Assembly: GCF_030824455.1 (NCBI RefSeq)
Contig: NZ_JAVBXR010000118.1
Location: forward strand, 1 to 64,000
From: Desulfobulbus sp.
GTDB taxonomy: Bacteria; Desulfobacterota; Desulfobulbia; Desulfobulbales; Desulfobulbaceae
Reading direction: 5' to 3'
Length of the DNA: 64,000 nt
Positions 27,284 to 35,548 of the stretch are shown here, one piece after another. Both the position numbers and the translations under genes were made by a program. Each line of letters starts with the position of its first letter. Positions within the stretch are counted from its first letter, which is position 1. The notes beneath the pieces are model-generated. The model did no database searches, was not told the DNA's origin, and saw only the letters and a list, made by a program, of their open reading frames with translations.

Positions 27284-27323
27284 GCGACAGGAATCGTTGG
27301 ACCGCCGAAAAGCGCTGCGGGCC

Positions 27324-27360
27324 AAAAAGCAACCGGATCGCCCTAGCGGGAGATCCGGTT
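27324..27360 (-). terminator. Intrinsic terminator overlapping the hydrolase stop codon
   Basis: AACCGGATC and GATCCGGTT form a 9-bp stem whose loop contains the hydrolase TAG stop. On the minus strand, five T follow two bases after the stem. hemB converges on it from the left. Confidence 0.65.
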
Positions 27361-28116
27361 GACGAAGCAGGAAACAAGATCCAGGGTCAACTCGAGAAAA
27401 TCGAGGTGCGGGGCGTGGCCGCAATCCTCCAGGAGCAGCGGCGTGGCCGAACCTCCGGATTTGCCGACAATCGCGGCGACCTGGGCTGTGGTGCCGTATT
27501 GGTCGTCCCGGCCCTGCAACGCCAGCACCGGGACGTCAATGGACGGCAAGAGGTCTTCAATGTTCCAGGCGGCAAACCAGGGACTGGTCCAGGTGTCGGC
27601 CCAGGCCTTGAACAGGGCCTCGGATTTTTCGCCGTGGAGCCGGGCAAGCCCTCGTTGCAGCTTGCCTTGAGCAAAGGCGGCCATGGCTTTTTTGATGCCG
27701 TCAAGGCTGCATTGTTCGACGAACACATGGGCGGCGACGGCGACAACGCCCAGCAGCAAAGGCGGCTTTGTTGCTGCGAAAATCAAGCTGATGCTGCCGC
27801 CGTCGGAATGACCGACGAGGATGAATGGTTGGCCGGGAAGCAAGGCTTCGATCACCTCCGGCAGCTCCACAAGGGCGCAGTCATGCAGATAATCAATGGT
27901 GCGGGGGCGCTGCAACGGCGACGAACCGCCATGCCCAAGCCGGTCGTAGACCAAACCCGGACACCCGGTGCGACGGCAAAGTTGTTCGGGAAAATCCCGC
28001 CATTGGGCCACGGAACCGAGCCCTTCATGGAGAAAGACCAGAACCGGTCGCCCCTCGTCGCCCGGATGCGCCGCGTAAAAAAGACGCTGGTCTGCATCAA
28101 GCGTCAGCAGGCTCAT
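27343..28116 (-). CDS. Alpha/beta-fold hydrolase
   Basis: A 257-residue alpha/beta hydrolase. The oxyanion-hole region is FLHEGLGS, the nucleophile elbow is GHSDGG with S104, and the late catalytic histidine is in LEDCGHAPHLD. The acid residue is probably D in LQGRDDQYG. No signal peptide is visible, so it is cytosolic. Esterase, lipase or C-C hydrolase activity cannot be separated by sequence. The ATG at 28116 overlaps the VanZ stop (ATGA) and has GGGGGAGG upstream. It is the last gene of a SEC-C-VanZ-hydrolase operon. Confidence 0.88.
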   Translation of the reverse strand: MSLLTLDADQRLFYAAHPGDEGRPVLVFLHEGLGSVAQWRDFPEQLCRRTGCPGLVYDRLGHGGSSPLQRPRTIDYLHDCALVELPEVIEALLPGQPFILVGHSDGGSISLIFAATKPPLLLGVVAVAAHVFVEQCSLDGIKKAMAAFAQGKLQRGLARLHGEKSEALFKAWADTWTSPWFAAWNIEDLLPSIDVPVLALQGRDDQYGTTAQVAAIVGKSGGSATPLLLEDCGHAPHLDFLELTLDLVSCFVNRISR

Positions 28117-28514
28117 CGCGCCTCTTGCCTCCCCCCTTGCACCTGCCGTCGGCGCCATTGCCAATGGCTGACCGCGGCAACCACTCCCCCTGCCGCATCG
28201 GCAACCAGGTCGGCTCCGCTGGAAAACCGGCCCGATATAAACGACTGGTGAAACTCGTCGCTGATTCCGTACATCAGGCAGAAACACACCGTGGCGCAAC
28301 CGGCGGCCACGGGCCGCTGACGCCGCCAGGCAGGCGACAGGGCAAAGAGAAAAGCAAGCCCGAGCGCCGCATAGACAAGCGCGTGCAACAATTTGTCAAT
28401 ATTGACAATATCCGGCAGGCTGAGACTGTCGCCGGGTTGATGCGACAGAAAAAAAATGCTCCCCATGACCAGGGTCAGGGGGAGCAATCGACTCCAGGTT
28501 GTTCGGCAGGGCAT
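28113..28514 (-). CDS. VanZ-like membrane protein
   Basis: A 133-residue membrane protein of the VanZ-like family, with about four helices. The family motifs are DKLLHALVYAALG and SDEFHQSFISGRFSSGADLVADAAGG. VanZ of Enterococcus confers low-level teicoplanin resistance, but most chromosomal homologues have no known role. It starts 8 bases after the SEC-C gene and its stop overlaps the hydrolase start. Confidence 0.88.
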   Translation of the reverse strand: MPCRTTWSRLLPLTLVMGSIFFLSHQPGDSLSLPDIVNIDKLLHALVYAALGLAFLFALSPAWRRQRPVAAGCATVCFCLMYGISDEFHQSFISGRFSSGADLVADAAGGVVAAVSHWQWRRRQVQGGRQEAR

Positions 28515-28522
28515 GGACAGAC

Positions 28523-29041
28523 CTACGCTTCTGCGTCCTCGCCCCGCTCCACATGCATCTGCTCGAGCATTTCCTTGGGATAACGCTTGTGCAATCGGCG
28601 GATGGCGGCGTGGATCTGCGAAGCAGGCGCACGGTCAAGCCGGGTTTCAGCCTTGTCGGCATAGGCGGTGAGGAAAACCTGCCGCTCGCGGAGGGCAAAG
28701 GTGTGACTGAAGTTGATCTCGATGGTCTCGGGATTCTCGTCAATGGGCACATCGAGGCGTTCGCCGCCCTTGGCGAGCTGAACCGCGTCGGACTCGGTGA
28801 TCTCCAGGAGCCAGGCGTCGCCTTCCTGATCACTGAAGAAAAGAAAGACCCCGAGCTCCTGAAAAGCGACTTTCTTTTCCGCCGCCAGCCCCTGAACCTT
28901 TTCAATCGCCGCCATCAACGAGACCTTCATCTGATTGGCGGGACTGGCCGTTGTCCCGGCCTGCTGGGCGGGCAAACAGCAATGTTTGTATTTTTTCCCC
29001 GAACCGCAGGGGCAGGATTGATTTCTGCCAATTTTTCCCAT
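28523..29041 (-). CDS. SEC-C metal-binding domain protein
   Basis: A 172-residue protein with an N-terminal zinc-binding SEC-C motif (IGRNQSCPCGSGKKYKHCC, residues 4-22), as found at the end of SecA. A domain of about 130 residues follows that matches the small SWIM/SEC-C proteins seen in gamma- and deltaproteobacteria. The rest has no recognised motif. It is the first gene of a three-gene leftward operon. A role in binding nucleic acid or SecB-like partners is only inference. Confidence 0.8.
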   Translation of the reverse strand: MGKIGRNQSCPCGSGKKYKHCCLPAQQAGTTASPANQMKVSLMAAIEKVQGLAAEKKVAFQELGVFLFFSDQEGDAWLLEITESDAVQLAKGGERLDVPIDENPETIEINFSHTFALRERQVFLTAYADKAETRLDRAPASQIHAAIRRLHKRYPKEMLEQMHVERGEDAEA

Positions 29042-29344
29042 TCCGTCCGTTCCTCTGTTGCTTGTTGTGGAATTCTCGAGCCGCTGCTGCGATTCAAGCC
29101 CCTTTCATACCCTGGATTACCAAAAAAATTCAAGAAAAAGCACGCGTTCTTGCGCAGCGTGGCTGCCGGGGCTACCGCCCGTTGCCCGCCTTCCGTCTCC
29201 ACGGTCGGTAAGAAAAGTAAAGAAAGGTAAAGGTTTGCCGCAATGGTGCAAGTCTGCTTGAATCAGGCGGCGCGCAACTATACAGTCAAGACAGGAAGCC
29301 ACCTTGCGTCCATCAACCACACCGCACGCCGCCGGAGAAACGCC
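29042..29344. other. 303-base divergent intergenic region
   Basis: The region lies between the SEC-C gene and the small coiled-coil protein gene. It is AT-richer than its neighbours, contains the promoter at 29258-29286, and shows no gene. Confidence 0.5.
29258..29286 (+). promoter_or_regulatory. Sigma-70-type promoter for the acidic coiled-coil protein
   Basis: TTGAAT, a 17-base spacer, and TACAGT, 58 bases upstream of the ATG at 29345. Confidence 0.5.
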
Positions 29345-29794
29345 ATGAACATCGCCCCGACCAGCAACAGCGCCGCAGCCCAGGCTGTAATGAACATCAC
29401 CAGCACCAAAAAGACCGCCGAGGACACCGAGGGCTCGGCAACAGCGCTGGCCTCCGGCGACACCGTAGAGATTTCCGACGAGGCCTACGCACTCTCCGCC
29501 GAGGCCGCTACGGCAACCTCGGAGAGCGAGTCATCGGAAGCGGAAAGCGGCGACAGCGAGGCCGCAGCAGCCGAGGGCTCGGGAGGCGCCGCATCCACGT
29601 CGTCGAGCAGTGCCGCCAGCGGGGAAACCACTGAGGAGGATCTGGAAGAGGAGATCAGCGCCCTGGAACAGGAAATCGCCGCTCTTTCCGCCAAGGCCGC
29701 CGACAACAAGGCCGCCCAGGCCCAGCTTGAGGCCAAACAGACCGAGTTGATGTCCTTGAACAGCCAACTGCTGCAACTGCAGCAGAACCAATAA
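29345..29794 (+). CDS. Small acidic Ser/Ala/Glu-rich coiled-coil protein
   Basis: A 149-residue protein of unknown function. The N-terminal third contains DTVEISDEAYALSAEA, a phrase seen in several short motility- or secretion-associated proteins. The middle (about residues 55-100) is low-complexity Ser/Glu/Ala/Gly. The C-terminus is a regular coiled coil (EEISALEQEIAALSAKAA onward) reminiscent of FlxA-like proteins. There is no signal peptide or membrane segment. The ATG at 29345 is preceded by GGAG at good spacing and a plausible promoter. It is monocistronic. The FlxA-like suggestion is weak because coiled coils mimic one another. Confidence 0.6.
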   Translation: MNIAPTSNSAAAQAVMNITSTKKTAEDTEGSATALASGDTVEISDEAYALSAEAATATSESESSEAESGDSEAAAAEGSGGAASTSSSSAASGETTEEDLEEEISALEQEIAALSAKAADNKAAQAQLEAKQTELMSLNSQLLQLQQNQ

Positions 29795-29820
29795 GCCTCA
29801 TCCCGCTTTGCGTTCCGCCT

Positions 29821-29857
29821 GACGTCCCCGGCGGTCCTTTCGGCCGCAGGGGACGTC
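29821..29857. repeat. Strong inverted repeat between convergent genes
   Basis: GACGTCCCC and GGGGACGTC form a 9-bp stem with further pairing inside (GCGG/CCGC). It lies between the small coiled-coil gene and the convergent HD-GYP gene. A T tract is lacking, so it is at best a weak or factor-assisted terminator. Confidence 0.5.
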
Positions 29858-29924
29858 TCTCCGCCACGGCAAGAGGTCTTGCATCCCCTGCACAACCTCT
29901 TCTTGCCTCCTCCGCGTTCGCCGC

Positions 29925-31505
29925 TTAAGTGAACTGCAGCCCGACGGCGTTGTAGCGCGCCCAGATGGCCTTGAATTCCTCCTGGTTGTCCAGGAGGATA
30001 TCCACCAGTTTCGGATCAAAATGTTTGCCCCGCTGTTCGCGAAAATGGGCAAACACCGCCTCCCAGGACCAGGCTTCGTGGTACACCCGCCGGTTGGACA
30101 GGGCGTCGAAGACGTCGGCCACGCCGATGATTCGGCCATGGATGTGGATCGCCTCGCCTTGCAACCCTTGCGGATACCCCTGCCCGTCCCACCGTTCATG
30201 GTGCTGCAGAACAATCCGGGCCGCCGACCGGATCACCGGGCTCGACGAGTTGATCAACAGATCATGGCCGCGATAGACATGGGTTTTGATGATCAGGTAT
30301 TCGTCCGGGGTCAATGGCCCGGGCTTGTTGAGGATGGAATCCGGTATGCCGATCTTGCCCAGATCGTGGGGCGTGGAGGCAAGCTTGAGCATCTCCGCCT
30401 CCTCCTCGCCCAGTCCGTATTTCAGCGCCAAAAGCCGGGCGTATTCAGCCACCCGGCGCACATGGCTGCCGGTTTCAGCGGATCGGCATTCCATGGTTTC
30501 AGCAATCTGGAAAATGATCTCCTTCTGGGTGTCCTCAATCCCCTTGTTGAGAAACAGGTTGTCAAACGCCAGAGACACATTGGTGAAGAACAACTCCAGG
30601 AGATCGTGATCGTTTTCGTCCAGCTCCTTGGCAATCTCAAAATAGAGAAAATTCTCTGAGCCGGTCTGGCTTTTGAAATACCAGGCGCACTTGCCGGCTT
30701 CACAAAAAAAGCCGTGGGGCTGCGATTGCACGCGTTGCAGGGTGGCATGCATCAACGCGGCGTCGACCTCGCTGATCGGCCGGTCGACATATTGGCAGAA
30801 CTGACCAATGGCGGCCAGAACCACCGACTGTCCTTTGACGCCTGAGGCGGTTAGGCCGGATGCGAGACTGGTGACGGCGTCTTCCCGGAGTTGCAGGATG
30901 GACGCCAGCTGACCGAGCACGCCGCTGCCCAGTTTTTGCAGCGACTGGCGTTCAAAGATGTCGGTGGAGGCGTCGATGATCCGCTTCAACCCCTTGCGGT
31001 TGTTCTCGATGGTGGTAATGAAGTTGTAGCTGCGCAGGGCCGAGACAACGGTGACCAGCATCTTGTCCAGGGTGAGTTCGGTTTTTTCCTTGTAGTCGTT
31101 GATGTCGTACTCGAGAATCACCTTGGCCGCCGGGGCCTTGCCGGGCTGGCCGGTACGGAGCACAATCCGCACGCTGCGGTTGCACAATTCTTCGCGAATA
31201 AAGTGCACCAGCTGCAGGCCGCTGTCTTCGGTTTCCATGACCACGTCAAGGAGGATCACCGCCAGATCCTGATGCGAAGCCACAATCTCTCGCGCCTCGC
31301 GGCCGCTGTAGGCGTGCAGAAACTGAAACGAGCGCCCCAGATAATCCATGCCCTTGATCATGTAAGTGGTGACGCTGTGGACATCCGCCTCGTCGTCCAC
31401 GATCAGGATCTTCCACGGAGCTCCGCCGGCCTCCGGCCGTGGCGCAGGGCTCCGGGTCGGTTCCGGCAGTTCGTCTTTGAACAGCATTTCATCGGGATCA
31501 GGCAT
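29925..31505 (-). CDS. Response regulator with DUF3369 and HD-GYP phosphodiesterase domains
   Basis: A 526-residue signalling protein that should lower cyclic di-GMP. The receiver domain has D37, D38 and phospho-acceptor D87 (VILLDVVM). The middle (about 170-320) is a DUF3369-type GAF-like domain. The C-terminal HD-GYP domain (about 325-500) keeps HDLGK, the GYP segment HHERWDGQGYPQGL, and DVFDAL. It follows the histidine kinase gene by 12 bases, so phosphorelay control of c-di-GMP turnover is the likely job. This is relevant because a PilZ protein is encoded at 43 kb. The ATG has GGGGAG just upstream. Confidence 0.92.
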   Translation of the reverse strand: MPDPDEMLFKDELPEPTRSPAPRPEAGGAPWKILIVDDEADVHSVTTYMIKGMDYLGRSFQFLHAYSGREAREIVASHQDLAVILLDVVMETEDSGLQLVHFIREELCNRSVRIVLRTGQPGKAPAAKVILEYDINDYKEKTELTLDKMLVTVVSALRSYNFITTIENNRKGLKRIIDASTDIFERQSLQKLGSGVLGQLASILQLREDAVTSLASGLTASGVKGQSVVLAAIGQFCQYVDRPISEVDAALMHATLQRVQSQPHGFFCEAGKCAWYFKSQTGSENFLYFEIAKELDENDHDLLELFFTNVSLAFDNLFLNKGIEDTQKEIIFQIAETMECRSAETGSHVRRVAEYARLLALKYGLGEEEAEMLKLASTPHDLGKIGIPDSILNKPGPLTPDEYLIIKTHVYRGHDLLINSSSPVIRSAARIVLQHHERWDGQGYPQGLQGEAIHIHGRIIGVADVFDALSNRRVYHEAWSWEAVFAHFREQRGKHFDPKLVDILLDNQEEFKAIWARYNAVGLQFT

Positions 31506-31517
31506 AGGCTCCCCACA

Positions 31518-33476
31518 TCAGAGCGGCATGGTTACGCGAAAAGACGTCCCCTGCCCCGGCAGACTCTCGCAAGCGATGGTCCCTCCCAGGGTTCGGGTGA
31601 CAATATTAAAGACAATATGGAGCCCCAGGCCGGTGGACCCCTGACTGCGGGCAGTGGTAAAAAACGGTTCAAAAATCCGGTCGCGAATTTCCGGCGCCAT
31701 GCCCTTGCCGTTGTCGGCATAGCAAAGCTCCAAGACGCCGCCCGTCTGGGTCGCTTCGATGCGAATTTCTCCCGCCTGTTCCGGCTCAAAGCCATGAACC
31801 AGGGAATTGACGATGAAATTGGTCAGAATCTGGGAAAAGGCGCCGGGATAGCTTTCAATCACCAGATCCGGCGCGCAGCGCACCGTGATCCGATGGCCGG
31901 TTTTCTTGAGCTTAGGGCGCAGGCTGAGCAGAACCTCGTCGATATAATCCTTTACATTGAACGTCCTGCGATGTTCCGAAACCTGATCCGCAGCCACCAT
32001 CTTGAAGCTGCGGATCAGTTCCGAAGCCCGGCCCAGATTCATCAGAATCATCTCGGTCCCTTCCCGCGCGTCCTCAAGATACTGGGCGAGATTGGAGCGT
32101 TTCATTTCGCCCAGGGCAAACAATTCCGCAAGGGCGCGATTTTTCTCGGCCAGGGTTGAACTGGCCGACAGCGCCACCCCGACCGGGGTGTTGATCTCAT
32201 GCGCGACCCCAGCCACCAATTCGCCCAAGGCCGCCAGTTTTTCAGAGAGGACCAGCTGTTTCTGGGTCCGTTGCAGATCATCCAGGGTCTGTTCAAGATT
32301 CCGATTGGCCCCGGCCAGCTGTTCGGTGCGCTGCGCCACCCGATCTTCCAGTTCCTCGTTGAGACGCAGCAACTGCTCCGAAGCCAGGGAGCGTTCTTTC
32401 TCCTTTTGTTCCAATCCCTCCGCCATGCCGTCAAACGCAACCGCCAGCTGCCCCAACTCGCCGTCTCCGAGGCTCATGCCGGTGCGGGCGCTCAGATCGC
32501 CCGTCTTCAATTTGTCGGCAGCGCTAATCAACATGGTCAAACGGCGCAGCATGGTGAATTCCGCCACAAACCAGGCCGTCACCAGGGCCAGGATCGTGGC
32601 CAGCACCAACAGCGTCACATTGCGGATGATCACAAACCGAGCCTCGCTCAAGGCCTGATCCACGGGGATGCCGAGGCGAATCATCAGATAGGGGAAGGAA
32701 GCGCCCTGGAAATGGAGACGTTTGAAGCTGTACAAGCGACTGACCCCGTCAACCCCGGTTTCGAGAAAAACGCCTTCTTCGTCCCGCCCGGACATCCGCG
32801 CCACCATCTGCGGCAGATCGGCGACCCAGGTGTATTTTTCGGTTTCCGGGAAGCGGGTCAGACGCATGCCGTTGGCGTCGGTCAGGGTGAACACCGAGTG
32901 CTCCGGCAGATGGGTGTCGTAGAAAATGCGGCCAAAATAGTTAAGGTCAAAATCGGCGATCAGGAGGCCGATGGGCTGATTGCCGGCGTCGAGCACCGGC
33001 TGGCCGAATTGGACCACGACGCGGCGTTCGGTTTTGAGGAGGGTGTATTCGCCGACGGTAAACGCTCCGGCATGCATTGCGCGGCGGAAAAAATTGGCTT
33101 CGCCGATGTGCGCAACGGAAACGGCGGGCGCGGCAACCAGGACGCGGCCGTTGACGTCGGCCAGCGACAGGGACACATAGGCGGCGTTGCGTCCCAGAAT
33201 GTCGGCCAGCAAGGTTTGGCAGGCGGCGGCGTCAAGGCTCCGCACTTCCGAGGATTTGGCCAGGGTCATCAGCAAGAGGCGGGCGTTGTCCACCACCCGC
33301 TCGTGATGCGCGGCCATGGCCTGCACCTGCCGCAGGGCATAGGTTTCCGCGTCGTGCACCACCCGGCCGCGCAGTTCGCGACCGGTATAAAGCAGAATCG
33401 CCAGGGCCGGCAACATGGCCAACAGCACCAGAACAATCAGACTTTTGCGGATCGAACCAAAGAACAAGAATCGCAT
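31518..33476 (-). CDS. Membrane sensor histidine kinase (Cache/HAMP/HisKA/HATPase)
   Basis: A 652-residue kinase. One N-terminal transmembrane helix (about 10-32) and a second near 290-315 flank an extracytoplasmic sensor of about 260 residues, likely a double Cache domain. HAMP (about 315-370) and a short coiled coil (about 375-430) follow. HisKA has GVAHEINTPVG, and HATPase_c has NFIVNSLVHG, DNGKGMAPEIRD and STGLGLHIV. I chose the ATG at 33476, which has AGGGG four bases upstream. An ATG at 33491 and a TTG at 33509 are alternatives. The HD-GYP regulator is encoded immediately downstream. Confidence 0.92.
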   Translation of the reverse strand: MRFLFFGSIRKSLIVLVLLAMLPALAILLYTGRELRGRVVHDAETYALRQVQAMAAHHERVVDNARLLLMTLAKSSEVRSLDAAACQTLLADILGRNAAYVSLSLADVNGRVLVAAPAVSVAHIGEANFFRRAMHAGAFTVGEYTLLKTERRVVVQFGQPVLDAGNQPIGLLIADFDLNYFGRIFYDTHLPEHSVFTLTDANGMRLTRFPETEKYTWVADLPQMVARMSGRDEEGVFLETGVDGVSRLYSFKRLHFQGASFPYLMIRLGIPVDQALSEARFVIIRNVTLLVLATILALVTAWFVAEFTMLRRLTMLISAADKLKTGDLSARTGMSLGDGELGQLAVAFDGMAEGLEQKEKERSLASEQLLRLNEELEDRVAQRTEQLAGANRNLEQTLDDLQRTQKQLVLSEKLAALGELVAGVAHEINTPVGVALSASSTLAEKNRALAELFALGEMKRSNLAQYLEDAREGTEMILMNLGRASELIRSFKMVAADQVSEHRRTFNVKDYIDEVLLSLRPKLKKTGHRITVRCAPDLVIESYPGAFSQILTNFIVNSLVHGFEPEQAGEIRIEATQTGGVLELCYADNGKGMAPEIRDRIFEPFFTTARSQGSTGLGLHIVFNIVTRTLGGTIACESLPGQGTSFRVTMPL

Positions 33477-33596
33477 CGCACCCCTGAACATTCCCTTATC
33501 GAGAGGCAAGCAACAGGCCGCAACAACAGCCTGTGAGCAACCCGGACAGCGCGGTTTCGATGCGCGCGGTTGAGTCTGTCATTTGCACAAGCAGGT

Positions 33597-33605
33597 ATTC
33601 TACCA
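33597..33605 (-). promoter_or_regulatory. Extended -10 element upstream of the kinase gene
   Basis: TGGTAGAAT on the minus strand fits an extended -10 (TGN-TAGAAT), 120 bases upstream of the histidine kinase start. No good -35 is visible. Confidence 0.3.
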
Positions 33606-33694
33606 GATTTCCGCCCCAATTGCACAATGTTGCGACAGCCAAACAGAAGAGGAGAAACAGCGGCAAGGAGGAAAAGGAAGGAGGAAAGCGCGGC

Positions 33695-34219
33695 TCAATC
33701 CACCGGATGGAGCACCGAGGCCTCGAGCTTGCCGGTGCGCACCGGAACCAGCCAGTATTCGGCCGGGGTCAGACGAATGGCTTCGGTCAGGCCGGCGCTC
33801 ACCCGGTGGGAATCCTCCACCAGATTATAGAACACCGAGTCGATGCCGATGAAGCCGTCGAGCAGGTGGGTCAGGGTGTGCAAGATCTTGGTCGCATAGC
33901 CTTGGCGCAGATCAAGCAACTGATCCAAAGTGGTTACCCCTTCCTCTTTGAGATGATCAAGCATTCGCCGGGCAAAGATGTTGTTGGCGGCCAACCCGTA
34001 GCCCAGGGTGTCCCAAAATTTCTCATCCACACCTCGCAACACCTCGCCTTTGCGCACAAAAAACTCCGCATAGCTGATCAGCTGATTGCCGGCAAGGTAG
34101 CGCTCCACATGCTGTCCGGCAGTCTGACCCGACTGGGAACGGACCAAAAAATAGTGCGAAATGGGATATTCCATGCGTCGTTTCTCGGTAGAGAAGATAA
34201 CTTCCGTCTGCGCCGTCAC
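33695..34219 (-). CDS. Hypothetical protein coupled to the Ser/Thr kinase
   Basis: A 174-residue soluble protein I do not recognise. It has no signal peptide or membrane helix. Visible features are a helical middle (KFWDTLGYGLAANNIFARRM, then LDQLLDLRQGYATKILHTL) and conserved-looking aromatic positions. The GTG start at 34219 overlaps the kinase stop as GTGA, which supports translational coupling; an ATG at 34174 is the alternative. It is the last gene of a six-gene overlapping operon. A role as substrate or partner of the kinase is inferred from position alone. Confidence 0.75.
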   Translation of the reverse strand: MTAQTEVIFSTEKRRMEYPISHYFLVRSQSGQTAGQHVERYLAGNQLISYAEFFVRKGEVLRGVDEKFWDTLGYGLAANNIFARRMLDHLKEEGVTTLDQLLDLRQGYATKILHTLTHLLDGFIGIDSVFYNLVEDSHRVSAGLTEAIRLTPAEYWLVPVRTGKLEASVLHPVD

Positions 34220-35544
34220 TCGGAGCCAGGCGCGGCCCCGGCAACGGCCAGAACGTGGTTGAGGCAGTTGACGTCCTGCACCCCGGCAAAGCCCATGTCC
34301 ATGTTAACATACCAGCTTTCGTGATGTCCATGGCGGTCGCAGGACCACAGCCATTTCACCGGCTGTTCCAGGGATTGCGCAAACAGGCTGAGGTCGCCGT
34401 CGGCCAGCAGGCTGAGCAATTCATCCACGGTCGGCAGCCGCCACCCGTCACATTCGCAGCAATTTTCCCGGTTGAGCTGCTCGACGTACCCGTGCGCCCC
34501 CGCAAAACTCAGCGGATAGCGGCTGGCGCGCCGCAGCCAGACAAGCCCGGTGGCCCGATCAAGAATGGTCGACTCGCCTGTTTCCAGCCGGTTGCAGGTT
34601 GGCGCGATCGGGCGAAACAGCGCGTTGACGCCGAAAACCGACTGGGCGCGGGAGCGACAGACATTGGCCGGCTCGCTGCGCAGGGCGCGGATTTCGGCCT
34701 TGGCCTCCGCCAAGTCGCAGGCGCCGGTTGCTTGCGGCGCCCCCAGCCGGAGCTCCGTGAAGGCCGCGAGCATCGCGGCGGCGGACTGGAACCGTTCATC
34801 GGCCCGCCAGCGCAGTCCCCTGGCGAAAAATTCGTCCCAGGACCGATCATAGCGGGGATTAACCAGCGACAGGGAAAAGCTCTGCATCCCGGGCAATTGG
34901 CCGGTGAGCATGCGGTACAACAGGACTGCGGCGGAATAGAGGTCGGCGCGGCCGTCGACCCCATTGGGGTTTTTGCGCTGTTCCGGCGGGGTGTAGCAGG
35001 GCGAGCCGATCTGCATGTTGTCCGGGCCGGAAAAGGCGACCCCGCCGACCAGTGCCATGCCGAAATCGCAGATTTTGATGGCGTCCTGGTCAGTGACCAG
35101 GATGTTCTGCGGTTTGACGTCGCGGTGAATAATGTCGTTGTGGTGCAAAAAATCAAGCGCCTGGAGGAGCTGACGGCCGTAGTGCAGCACCTTTTCCGCC
35201 CGGATGATCCGCGACGGCTGCTCGATCTGATAGGTCTCGCCGATCATCTCGCCCAGGTTGTTGCAGATGTACTCCATCACGAAAAACGGCCGTCCCTGCT
35301 GATCGTAGTCGAAATCGTGAACCGTGACCAGGAAGGGTTGGTTGAAGGCCGCCATGGTCCGGGCCTCGAAGGTGAATATCTCGCGCAACCGGTCCGTGCC
35401 GACCACCGCTTCCAGCAGCTCGCTCGGATCAAGCAACTTGATCGCCACCACCTTGTCGACCACCGGGACAATCCCCTTGTAGACCGAGCCCATGCCGCCC
35501 TTGCCGAGGCGGCGGATGATCTCGTATCTGCCGATCTGTTTCAT
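34216..35544 (-). CDS. Ser/Thr protein kinase with C-terminal DUF1566 domain
   Basis: A 442-residue Hanks-type kinase. The glycine loop is GKGGMGSVYKG (14-24), ATP-binding K36 (VAIKLL), catalytic D142 (HRDVKPQNIL) and DFG D160. All key residues are present, so it should be active. After the kinase fold (about 7-275) and a linker, residues about 340-435 form a DUF1566 domain (TGLVWLRRASR, then DGWRLPTVDELLSLL), a C-type lectin-like fold usually found in secreted or surface proteins. There is no transmembrane helix, unlike PknB-type receptors, so the DUF1566 domain should be cytosolic. The start lies 4 bases after the phosphoesterase gene. Confidence 0.92.
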   Translation of the reverse strand: MKQIGRYEIIRRLGKGGMGSVYKGIVPVVDKVVAIKLLDPSELLEAVVGTDRLREIFTFEARTMAAFNQPFLVTVHDFDYDQQGRPFFVMEYICNNLGEMIGETYQIEQPSRIIRAEKVLHYGRQLLQALDFLHHNDIIHRDVKPQNILVTDQDAIKICDFGMALVGGVAFSGPDNMQIGSPCYTPPEQRKNPNGVDGRADLYSAAVLLYRMLTGQLPGMQSFSLSLVNPRYDRSWDEFFARGLRWRADERFQSAAAMLAAFTELRLGAPQATGACDLAEAKAEIRALRSEPANVCRSRAQSVFGVNALFRPIAPTCNRLETGESTILDRATGLVWLRRASRYPLSFAGAHGYVEQLNRENCCECDGWRLPTVDELLSLLADGDLSLFAQSLEQPVKWLWSCDRHGHHESWYVNMDMGFAGVQDVNCLNHVLAVAGAAPGSE

Positions 35545-35548
35545 GGTC

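Noticed and set aside
32199-33536. 445-codon plus-strand frame opposite the sensor kinase
   Set aside because: Antisense composition and no start signal; the histidine kinase is clear.
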